A DNA stretch of 64,000 bases from JANNRA01 sp031401035 (GTDB lineage: Bacteria > Desulfobacterota > Binatia > HRBIN30 > CADEER01), in NCBI GenBank assembly GCA_031401035.1, contig JANNRA010000163.1, forward strand, positions 8,493-72,492. The letters are read 5' to 3'. A program made the translations under genes and the position numbers. A model generated the notes under the pieces. That model was given only the letters and a program-made list of their open reading frames with translations. It was not told where the DNA came from and did no database searches. Below, in pieces: positions 21,635 to 28,970 of this stretch (its first letter is position 1; the number at the start of each line of letters is the position of its first letter).

Positions 21635-22084
21635 TCACATCCCGAAGAATACCTTGGCGCGCTCGAGCACCTGCTCGTCGACCTCGCTAAAGCCCTGCTC
21701 GCGCGCGTAGCGATCGATCCCGGCGCGCGCCATCGGACGGACGAACTCGGGCATCTTCTCCAGGCGCACCAGCGCCCCACCAGTCCACACGAGATCCGCA
21801 CCCGCCTCCGCCTGCGGCGAGGCGATCGCGAGATCCCCCGCCTCGGCCTGTCGCGACGGGGCGATCATGCCCGGGAAGGGGCACTTCGATTCGCTCGCCT
21901 GGCCCCCCGGACCGATCTGCACACCGAGCGATTGCACGAGCTGGGTCTCGAACGGATTGGTCAGCATGGCGATGCGATGGGCGCATTCGGGGCATTCGTA
22001 GACGACGCTGAGGGCGCCGCGCTCCGGCGGCGCCACCTCGAGCAACTTCATCGGCTGATCGCAGAGCACGCACAAGAATTTCAT
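21635..22084 (-). CDS. Zinc-ribbon protein with C-terminal PCP_red domain, unknown function
   Basis: Protein of 149 residues. The N-terminus has two CxxC pairs (C5/C8 and C31/C34) typical of a zinc ribbon or small Fe-S site. The middle (about 60-100) is loosely conserved and contains a KCPFPGM motif. The C-terminal 41 residues (EKMPEFVRPMARAGIDRYAR...) are a PCP_red-type helical domain, the same as in both partner genes. It overlaps the Mrp ATPase gene by four bases (ATGA). No enzymatic residues are evident, so it may be a small adaptor or metal-transfer partner of the neighbouring ATPase and radical SAM proteins. Inference. Confidence 0.78.
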   Translation of the reverse strand: MKFLCVLCDQPMKLLEVAPPERGALSVVYECPECAHRIAMLTNPFETQLVQSLGVQIGPGGQASESKCPFPGMIAPSRQAEAGDLAIASPQAEAGADLVWTGGALVRLEKMPEFVRPMARAGIDRYAREQGFSEVDEQVLERAKVFFGM

Positions 22085-22950
22085 CGGACCTCCAGAGCGG
22101 CGTGGATCGCCTCAGCAACCTGGCGGATCGCGCGCCAGGTCGGGCTCGCCTCGTCGACGCGCAACAGCTCGCCACGGTCGCAGGCCGCGGCGAGCACCGG
22201 ATCGTAGGGGACGCTTCCGAGGCATGGCGCCCCCACCTCGAGCGCCGGCCCGGGCGGGAACAGCGGCTGCAGAGACTGACAGCCGCCGCACAGATACCCA
22301 TTCATGTTCTCGACGTAGCCGAGGACGCGGTTCGGCACCTGGCGCAGCGCCGCCGCCGAGCGCGCCACGACCCCGCGCGACAACGCCGAAGGCGTCGTCA
22401 CCAGCACCAGCGCGGTCTGCGGACCGAGGAACTCAGCGTACTGGACGGTGCGCTCCGCGCCGGGAGGCAGATCGATGAGCAAAAAGTCGAGGCTGCCCCA
22501 GGCGATGCCGGCCAGCAGGTCGCCGAGCAACGCGAACTCGCGCGTCGCGCGCCAGACGTAGGAATCGCCCACGGCGACGCTGTCGAACTCGAGGGATTGC
22601 GGCTCCGGGATCGCCAGGCCCATCGAGACGACGCCGATCCCGGCGGCGCTGCGCGGCATGATCGCGCCGTGTTCACCTGGGAGCATCGGCACGCCGGCGA
22701 GGCCGGCGAGGCGTGCCTGACAGGGGCCGTTGAGATCGGCATCGAGAATGGCGACCGTTGCGCCCGCGGCGCGCAGGGCGCCTGCCAGCTGCATGGTGAC
22801 GGTGCTCTTGCCGACGCCTCCCTTGCCCGAACCGATGGCGACGCGGTGGCGCACGCCGGCCAGCCCCGCCGCGATCTGCGCCTGTTTGGCCGTCACCTGA
22901 CCGATGACGTCAGAGCCGCCGTCGCCCTGGATATCGAAGTATCCTTTCAC
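22081..22950 (-). CDS. Mrp/NBP35/ApbC-family P-loop ATPase (Fe-S carrier)
   Basis: Protein of 289 residues. The deviant Walker A GSGKGGVGKST spans about residues 40-50, ADLNGPCQARL gives the Mrp/MinD switch, and LLIDLPPGAERTVQ is the Walker B-like segment. A CxxC pair (CGGC, C221 and C224, in the NMNGYLCGGC context) is the bridging cluster site characteristic of Mrp/NBP35 scaffold proteins. The family assembles and transfers [4Fe-4S] clusters. It is encoded directly before the zinc-ribbon and radical SAM proteins, which suggests it supplies clusters to the latter. An 85 bp gap separates it from the upstream GNAT gene. Confidence 0.9.
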   Translation of the reverse strand: MKGYFDIQGDGGSDVIGQVTAKQAQIAAGLAGVRHRVAIGSGKGGVGKSTVTMQLAGALRAAGATVAILDADLNGPCQARLAGLAGVPMLPGEHGAIMPRSAAGIGVVSMGLAIPEPQSLEFDSVAVGDSYVWRATREFALLGDLLAGIAWGSLDFLLIDLPPGAERTVQYAEFLGPQTALVLVTTPSALSRGVVARSAAALRQVPNRVLGYVENMNGYLCGGCQSLQPLFPPGPALEVGAPCLGSVPYDPVLAAACDRGELLRVDEASPTWRAIRQVAEAIHAALEVR

Positions 22951-23035
22951 CGCTTCACCAACGCCATCCTTGGCGCTCCTGGCCGTTCATCCCGGCTGCC
23001 CCCCTGGTTCGGCTGCATGTCTTCGGCATCGGGAC

Positions 23036-23878
23036 TCAGAGATCCGAAAAATCCGCCGCATAGCCGACGTACTCCGTCGCCGCCCGGAAGCCCAACGCCG
23101 TCAGCCCGGCGAAAGGGATCTCCGCCTCGCTGAGCTTCGGGATCCGCAGTGGACCGCCAGACCGAACATAGAGGGCACTGACCAGCAGCGGCAAGAGCTC
23201 GGGCCGGGCGCCGCCGAGGGCGACGATGTCGACGCCCCGCGAGCGGGTACGAGCGAGGAGATACGCCTCGACGCGGGCATCAGAGGCGACGGCGAGACCG
23301 GCGATCTGGCCGCTGCGATTTTGCAGCGTCTGCAGGGAGCGCTCCCAGGCGCGCGGCGGATTGCCGGCGAGATCGATGGCGCTGCCGAGCAACTCCTCCA
23401 GGGAGGCCTCGCACACCAGCGCGGTCGCTGATGCCGGCGCCTCGGGCTCGGTGTCCATGACGAAGTCCACATAGCGGCTGGCGGCCGTGAAACCGCAGCG
23501 CTCGAAGAAGCGGCACACCCCGACCGAGGCGGCGCGCACCTCGACCAGCAAGCGCGGCGGCCCGAGAATCTGCACCTTGCGGCGCATCGAATCGAGCAGA
23601 TGACGGCCATGTCCCTGGCGCTCGTGGCCGGGCTTCACGGCGAGGCGATGGATGAGATAGGCCTCGTCGCGCTTGGCACCCAGCAGCACCGCGATCGGTT
23701 CCGCGCCAGAGGTCGCCAGCATGCAACTCGACGTCCACAGATTGAGCTCGCGCGCGTCGCGCTTGAAATCGTCGAGGTCCAAGGCCTGGGCGGCGCCGAA
23801 GTGCGGCCCCCAGCATGCCGCGAACGCATCGACCAGCAGCGGCAGATCGTCCGTACGGCAGAACCGATAGCCTGGCAC
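23036..23878 (-). CDS. GNAT-family N-acetyltransferase
   Basis: Protein of 280 residues. The N-terminal 145 residues form a GNAT domain: IHRLAVKPGHERQGHGRHLL is the acetyl-CoA-binding motif A, and FFERCGFTAASRYVDF is the usual beta6/beta7 end. The C-terminal half (about 150-280) looks like a second, degenerate GNAT-like or regulatory lobe and has no recognised motif. Substrate unknown. It sits between the USP/PCP_red gene (22 bp upstream) and the Mrp ATPase gene in what appears to be one operon. Confidence 0.82.
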   Translation of the reverse strand: MPGYRFCRTDDLPLLVDAFAACWGPHFGAAQALDLDDFKRDARELNLWTSSCMLATSGAEPIAVLLGAKRDEAYLIHRLAVKPGHERQGHGRHLLDSMRRKVQILGPPRLLVEVRAASVGVCRFFERCGFTAASRYVDFVMDTEPEAPASATALVCEASLEELLGSAIDLAGNPPRAWERSLQTLQNRSGQIAGLAVASDARVEAYLLARTRSRGVDIVALGGARPELLPLLVSALYVRSGGPLRIPKLSEAEIPFAGLTALGFRAATEYVGYAADFSDL

Positions 23879-23899
23879 CGGATGTCGCCGCCTCCCCCG

Positions 23900-25924
23900 T
23901 CATGCCTTCTCCGGCTTCTGCCGTCGCGCCTCCTCCATCACCGACATGACGCCGACCTCATTGAGGGCCAGCGCCCCGGCGATCGGTCCCGCCGGCCGCT
24001 CCACCGGCGCGACACTGCCGGCGCGGGCGGCGGCGGGAGTCTGCTTGTAGCCCTCGATCATCTCCTCCATCTGGCGGCGGCCGTCCTCGATGCCCGCCTC
24101 GACCAGCCCGAGGTCGATCGCGCGCAGTCCGCGGTCGCGCGCAATCTCCTCGATGCGCTGCTGGGTGCGGTTGCGCATGAAGCCGGCCGGCACGCGCAGC
24201 ACGCGCGCCGCCGCGTCGGTTGCCCACGCGAACTCCGACAGGAGAGGGTTGTTCTTGTCATCGCGGGCGATCAGCCGCTTGCCATCCGGTGCCTCGTCCG
24301 GGAGGCTCACCGGCTCATCCGCTGGCATGACCAGAGGCGTGCCTGTCTCCTCCTCGATGATCACCTGAGCAAACTCGAGGCTGACGGCGCCGAGTCGGCG
24401 GATGCGCGCCGCCTTCTCGATACGCGCCTTGGTGCGGCGCCGTTTGTACGGGTCGCGCAGGGTCCACAACGCCACCTTGGCGCTGCGAGTCCAGACCAGC
24501 TTGCGCCCATCGTAGGTCGCCTCGGTACTCGCGCCCCCCTCGCTGGCGATGAGCTGCTCGACCATCTCCGGCGAGATGACCTCGAAGGCGTCGCCGCCGC
24601 ACACGGCGCAGGCGACCGGATGCGCCTCGGCGGCGGTCACCCCACAGCGCCGACACATCGACACGGTCCTGTCCCGTGCATGCTCGAGCACCAGACTCTC
24701 GGCGAGCTGGGTGGTCGCCTTGGCGCCCTTCGGCATGTAGCGGTCCATGGCCTCGTCGAGCAGATCGCTGGTGATGACGCTGTGGCCCTTCTCGAGCGCC
24801 AGCCGGTAGATCGCCGTGCGAGCGATGCCGCGAACCAGATCGGGGACGCGCTTCATGCGCTCTTCCGCCTCCGGCGTCCAGCGGATCGACTCCTCGGCGC
24901 GTACGTCGAGCTCCGGGATCTCCAGCCGCGTCGTGAGCAGGATGTCACAGGGCGCGCTGCGGAACAGGTTGATGGTATTGCTGCCCAGATCTGACTCATC
25001 CTGGCCGCTGTGGATGCCGGTGCGTCCGACGACCAGCAACCACGGCGCCGTCTTGCGGGCGTGATTGAGGATCTTCTGGAACGCCTTGCCGTCGAGGAGC
25101 GTCTTCTGGATCTCGACGCCGACCGCCGCCGCCATCTTGGCCGCCACTTCGAGGTGCGACAGGTAGATCTGCGCCAGGCCGGTATCGATGACCTCCTCAT
25201 GCAGCTGGTTCTGCTCCTCGAAGCGGAACACCTTGGCGGCCGACTCCGTCAGTACGTTCACGATCCCGTTGAAGACCGTGTAGTGCAGGTACGGGTCGTA
25301 GACCGCGATCGCTTCCACCTTCTTGGCGAAGCGCTTGGCGAGATCGATGGCGGTCATCAGGGCTCCGAAGGACTGCGGGCTGCCGTCGATGCCGACCAGA
25401 ATGGTGTCGCGCTCGGCTGCCTGGTCGCCCTCCGGCAGTTGCTTGATCACCAGCACGTCCTGCTGCGCGTAGCGCGCGACGCGCTCGCACACCGAACCCA
25501 CCTGGCTGTCGCGGACGCGGCCGAGCCCGAGGACGCCGAGGACGACGAGCCCATAGCCGCCGGCGGCGAGGTCCTTGACGATCTCGGTGGTGTGTTTGCC
25601 GTCGATCATGCGCGGCTCAAACGCCAGCCCGGCGGCGGCGCAGCGCTCGGCCATCGGCGTGAGGTAGCTGTCGGAGATGAGCTTCAGGCCCATGGTGATG
25701 AGGCTGTCGTGGATCTTGCGCTGACGCTCGAGCTCGGTTTCCTCCAGGTACTCCGAGGGCAGCGTGTACTCCATCTGCTTGAAGCGATAGTCGTGCATCT
25801 TGGCGGCGTAGACGTGGCAGCCGACCATCCTGGCGTTGAAAGACACGCCCAGCTCCACCCCGCGCCGAATCGCTTCATTGGAGAAGTCGGAGTTGTCGAC
25901 GGGAACGTAAATCGAGTCGTACAT
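23900..25924 (-). CDS. Tandem universal-stress-protein domains fused to PCP_red repeats and a zinc ribbon
   Basis: Protein of 674 residues. Two USP domains come first (about 1-165 and 172-335). The first has a perfect nucleotide motif G-2x-G-9x-G-S at 130-144; the second has a one-residue-longer version at 300-315. Next is a PCP_red domain (about 352-398, EERMKRVPDLVRGIAR), then a zinc ribbon (C424, C427, C439, C442). A PCP_red-like repeat lies around 481-525 and a third around 565-615 (RVLRVPAGFMRNRTQQRIEE). I know of no described function for this architecture. The start is the ATG whose product reads MYDSIYVPVDNS, a classic USP N-terminus; longer readings upstream are not conserved. It follows the EB_dh cytochrome gene by 14 bp. 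Confidence 0.85.
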   Translation of the reverse strand: MYDSIYVPVDNSDFSNEAIRRGVELGVSFNARMVGCHVYAAKMHDYRFKQMEYTLPSEYLEETELERQRKIHDSLITMGLKLISDSYLTPMAERCAAAGLAFEPRMIDGKHTTEIVKDLAAGGYGLVVLGVLGLGRVRDSQVGSVCERVARYAQQDVLVIKQLPEGDQAAERDTILVGIDGSPQSFGALMTAIDLAKRFAKKVEAIAVYDPYLHYTVFNGIVNVLTESAAKVFRFEEQNQLHEEVIDTGLAQIYLSHLEVAAKMAAAVGVEIQKTLLDGKAFQKILNHARKTAPWLLVVGRTGIHSGQDESDLGSNTINLFRSAPCDILLTTRLEIPELDVRAEESIRWTPEAEERMKRVPDLVRGIARTAIYRLALEKGHSVITSDLLDEAMDRYMPKGAKATTQLAESLVLEHARDRTVSMCRRCGVTAAEAHPVACAVCGGDAFEVISPEMVEQLIASEGGASTEATYDGRKLVWTRSAKVALWTLRDPYKRRRTKARIEKAARIRRLGAVSLEFAQVIIEEETGTPLVMPADEPVSLPDEAPDGKRLIARDDKNNPLLSEFAWATDAAARVLRVPAGFMRNRTQQRIEEIARDRGLRAIDLGLVEAGIEDGRRQMEEMIEGYKQTPAAARAGSVAPVERPAGPIAGALALNEVGVMSVMEEARRQKPEKA

Positions 25925-25938
25925 TACAGTCCTCCCAT

Positions 25939-27633
25939 TCACTGCGAAGCTGCCTGGCGCGCGCGCCGTCGCGCCCAGCCGATGAACGCCAGCTCGAGGC
26001 CGAGCGTCACGCCCGCCCAGCGCGCCATCGCGCGCATCGGCGAGGGTTCCTCGCCGGGCGACAGATAAATCGTCCACCATCCGCTGAGCGCACGCTTGTT
26101 GCCGCGCTCGTCGCTCATCCCGTCCCAGACCGACAGCGCGATCGGCAAGAAGCCGCCCTCTTCAAAGGCAATCTCACCGCGGCTGCGCAGGCGTCGCTTG
26201 AAGACGACGGTCCATTGGCCCTTGTCGTACGCGCTCGACACGGTGAGGTCGCGGGGACCGAGGGCTTCGAGGTTGTCGCTGCCGCGCCCGAGGTAGAGCG
26301 CGGGCCCTTGCTGTGCGAGGTCGGCGAACCACAGGTTGACGGGGTGATCCGGGTCGCCGAACAGGAAGTAGGGCTTGCGGATCGACGCCGGCTTCTCGAG
26401 CGGAAATTGAATCGCTACGGCGTCCGAGTATGCGCTCGCCGCCGCCGCCGGCGCCGCCTCGGCCGCCGCCTCGCCCCAAACGTCCTCGCCTGCGTCCGCC
26501 GCGGCTTTGGCCTGCGGTTCGGGCGCCGCTTCCGCGTCGCCCCAGACGCCTTCCGCCTCGGCTGCGGCACCGGCCGTCGCCGCGGCGACCGCGCCGGCAT
26601 CCTCCTCCGCGGGCACCGGCAGATCAGGGCCGTTGCGGCCGGAGGTGTCGGCGCGCCGGTCGCTCCAGCGCAGTTCAATGGCGATGTCGGTGTCGTTGTA
26701 AACCGCGCGCACGTCGACGCCGTTGAGCGGCGGATGGAACGCGCGTCCGGGCTGGATGATCTGCCCGATCACCGGCAGGAAGGCGCGCGGCGCGCCGTTG
26801 AAGAGTTCGGCGCTCTGCGCGAGATCGAGGGGGCGCGCCACCTTCTTGGCGACGACGACGACGGCATAGTCGGGAGTGTCGCCCGGCGACAGCGAATGGA
26901 CGTAGTTGGCGAGGTCCCAGCGCTGTTCGGCCGACAACGCGTCCCCGAACGACGGCATGGGCGTGCCGTTTATGCCGGTCGAGAAGGCGCGGAAGATGTC
27001 CTGCCGCGTCGGCCCGCCACGGAACGTCCAGCGCTGCGTGAGATCGGCGCTGCGGATGTGGTGTCCCCAATCGTCCTTGAGGGTTGCGGCAGAGCTACCA
27101 TCGCCGCGTCCGAGCTCCCCGTGGCAGCCGGCGCAGCCGAGCTCGGCGTAGAGCGCCCTGCCTCGTTCGATCGACTCGTCGCTGAGCGCGGGTGGCGCGG
27201 GGATGTCGATCGATTCGGGCTGCCGTTCGGGGTTGGCGAAGTCGGGGGCGAAGGTTTTCACGTAGTAGGCGAGCTCGGTGAGCTGCGCGTCGCTGAACTG
27301 CGGCCAGGCCGGCATGCCGGTGTACGGCATGCCGACGCGGATGATGTGCCGCAGATCCTCGGTCGTCGGCAATGCGCCACTCGGCGTCGAGCGGATCTTG
27401 AATTTGCCGGCGGTGAAGTCGCGCGGTCTGGGCAGCAGCAATGGCGTCGCGTCGCCGTTACCGTCGCCCTGCTCACCATGGCACTGGACGCAGTGCAGGG
27501 CGTAGAGCGCTCTGCCGGCCTCGCGTTGTGCGTCGCTGCCGAGATCTGGCGGGCTGGCGGCGGCGCGCGCCGCCAGTGACAGCGCTACGGCGAGGGAGAG
27601 CGTCGTCCTACGGGCCATCAATCGCTTCGCCAT
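25939..27633 (-). CDS. Dihaem cytochrome c with ethylbenzene-dehydrogenase-like haem domain and C-terminal anchor
   Basis: Protein of 564 residues. A signal peptide (about 1-27, ending AAASP) is followed by two class I cytochrome domains with CVQCH (48-52) and CAGCH (167-171); Met ligand candidates lie in GMPAW and TPMPSFG. Residues about 255-530 resemble the EB_dh/NxrC-type domain that binds a haem b and forms gamma subunits of some DMSO-reductase-family enzymes. That domain is interrupted by an Ala/Glu-rich insert (about 350-400) with two copies of an E-x-VWG-(D/E)-A element. A C-terminal hydrophobic helix (about 535-555) may anchor it. It starts one base after the preceding cytochrome stop. 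Likely electron carrier of the bd-like oxidase module. Confidence 0.85.
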   Translation of the reverse strand: MAKRLMARRTTLSLAVALSLAARAAASPPDLGSDAQREAGRALYALHCVQCHGEQGDGNGDATPLLLPRPRDFTAGKFKIRSTPSGALPTTEDLRHIIRVGMPYTGMPAWPQFSDAQLTELAYYVKTFAPDFANPERQPESIDIPAPPALSDESIERGRALYAELGCAGCHGELGRGDGSSAATLKDDWGHHIRSADLTQRWTFRGGPTRQDIFRAFSTGINGTPMPSFGDALSAEQRWDLANYVHSLSPGDTPDYAVVVVAKKVARPLDLAQSAELFNGAPRAFLPVIGQIIQPGRAFHPPLNGVDVRAVYNDTDIAIELRWSDRRADTSGRNGPDLPVPAEEDAGAVAAATAGAAAEAEGVWGDAEAAPEPQAKAAADAGEDVWGEAAAEAAPAAAASAYSDAVAIQFPLEKPASIRKPYFLFGDPDHPVNLWFADLAQQGPALYLGRGSDNLEALGPRDLTVSSAYDKGQWTVVFKRRLRSRGEIAFEEGGFLPIALSVWDGMSDERGNKRALSGWWTIYLSPGEEPSPMRAMARWAGVTLGLELAFIGWARRRARQAASQ

Positions 27634-27634
27634 C

Positions 27635-28462
27635 TCAGTGCGACGCCCCGAGCGCTTCCTCGTCCAGGGCGCGCGGCTTGTAGCCGGTGTCGTGGTACAG
27701 GAAGAGCAGGACTTCCCACATCTCCTCGTTGCTGAGTATGCGCTCCCACTCCGGCATAGCCGAATCGCCCGGTCCGCCCTCCTCGGGCATGCCGGGACCG
27801 CCCTTGGCGATGCGCCAGAAGAAGAACGTCTCCTGGAAATTCGGCAGCACGCCAGAGTCGAGGAAATTCGCCGGCGCCGGGTTCAGGCCGTAGGCGAACA
27901 TGCCATCGCCGCCGAGCGCGTCGCCGTGGCAGAAGAAACAGTTCTGGTAGTACACCCGGCGCCCGTTGGCGACGTGCGCCGCGAAGCCCTCGGTGTTCGC
28001 GGTCTCCAGTTCGCGCAAGGGGTTCTCGGCGCGCACCAGATCGATCTTCTCCCCGTGCACCGAGATTTCCACCGGCGGGGCAGGGTGCACCGAGCGGGCG
28101 AAGAACGGCGGTTCGATGGGCTGCTGCAGCCCCCGATAGGCCGCCCAGGCGGCGAGCCCAGGCAGAAGCACGGCGACCGCCACCAGCGGCACCGTGAAGC
28201 GCCGCTCGGTGACGAAGGCGAGCACCGGGTCGACCACTTGGCGGGTGCGCTCGCGACTCGAGGTGGCGTAGGCGCCCAGGGCCAGCGCGGTGATGGCGGT
28301 GTACATCTGCACGGCCGAGTTGGGAATCGGCGTCACGAAGCCGTAGCGCAAGGTCGCGTACAGGCCGACCATCCAGACGAACAGCCAGGGAAGCAGGCCG
28401 GCGCGCAGCAGTCGCAGCGCGACCATGAGGGCGAGAATCGGCCCGATGATCGACCACTTCAC
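27635..28462 (-). CDS. Membrane-bound monohaem cytochrome c
   Basis: Protein of 275 residues starting at GTG with a good GGAGG upstream. Three to four hydrophobic helices occupy about 1-110. A periplasmic cytochrome domain follows with CFFCH (175-179) and a likely Met ligand in DSAMPEWE near 243. The segment after the haem site, GDALGGDGMFAYGLNPAPANF, is common in cytochromes of the cbb3 subunit III and NXR-linked type. Genes on both sides also encode cytochromes c, so it is probably a membrane electron shuttle of the same complex. Confidence 0.85.
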   Translation of the reverse strand: MKWSIIGPILALMVALRLLRAGLLPWLFVWMVGLYATLRYGFVTPIPNSAVQMYTAITALALGAYATSSRERTRQVVDPVLAFVTERRFTVPLVAVAVLLPGLAAWAAYRGLQQPIEPPFFARSVHPAPPVEISVHGEKIDLVRAENPLRELETANTEGFAAHVANGRRVYYQNCFFCHGDALGGDGMFAYGLNPAPANFLDSGVLPNFQETFFFWRIAKGGPGMPEEGGPGDSAMPEWERILSNEEMWEVLLFLYHDTGYKPRALDEEALGASH

Positions 28463-28475
28463 GACCCACCTCCGC

Positions 28476-28970
28476 TCACGTCGCCGCTCCGCACGCCGGC
28501 AACGGCTCGGCCAAGGTGATCGTCGGTTGCCCGCCCAGGCTCTCGAGCCAGGCGACGACGGCGTGCAATTCCTGATCCGACAGCCCGATCGGCGCCTTGT
28601 TGACCGCTGGCATGCCCTTGGCGAACCCCGGCACGACGAAGTCGTCCGGGTGGCACAGCGACATGGCGAAATAGTCGCGCTGGCCGACGCCGGGGATCCT
28701 GGTCTTGGCCCGGTCGGCGATCCCGGCGAGGTCGGGGAACCGGTGCGGCCCCGGCGGCGCGCCGATGGTGTGGCAGGTCAGACACATCCCCTTGTCGTTG
28801 GCGATCTTGGCGCCGATCGCGGCGAGCTGCGCCGGCGTCATGCCGGCGTCGATCGCAATCACCGCCGGGGGCTGGATCTCCTTCTGCGGCACGAGCTGGC
28901 CGATATAGGTGTAGAAGAGGGTCGCCCCGACCACCACGCCGACGACATTCAGGCCGACGGGCGACTTCAT
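28476..28970 (-). CDS. N-terminally anchored monohaem cytochrome c
   Basis: Protein of 164 residues. One N-terminal hydrophobic helix (about 7-27) anchors it; the haem motif CLTCH is at 63-67 and a Met candidate in GMPAVNK lies near 127. Length and layout fit a small class I cytochrome. Its ATG overlaps the stop of the cytochrome bd-like gene by four bases, tying it to that oxidase. Cytochromes in this position are proposed electron donors for bd-like enzymes that do not use quinol. Confidence 0.87.
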   Translation of the reverse strand: MKSPVGLNVVGVVVGATLFYTYIGQLVPQKEIQPPAVIAIDAGMTPAQLAAIGAKIANDKGMCLTCHTIGAPPGPHRFPDLAGIADRAKTRIPGVGQRDYFAMSLCHPDDFVVPGFAKGMPAVNKAPIGLSDQELHAVVAWLESLGGQPTITLAEPLPACGAAT

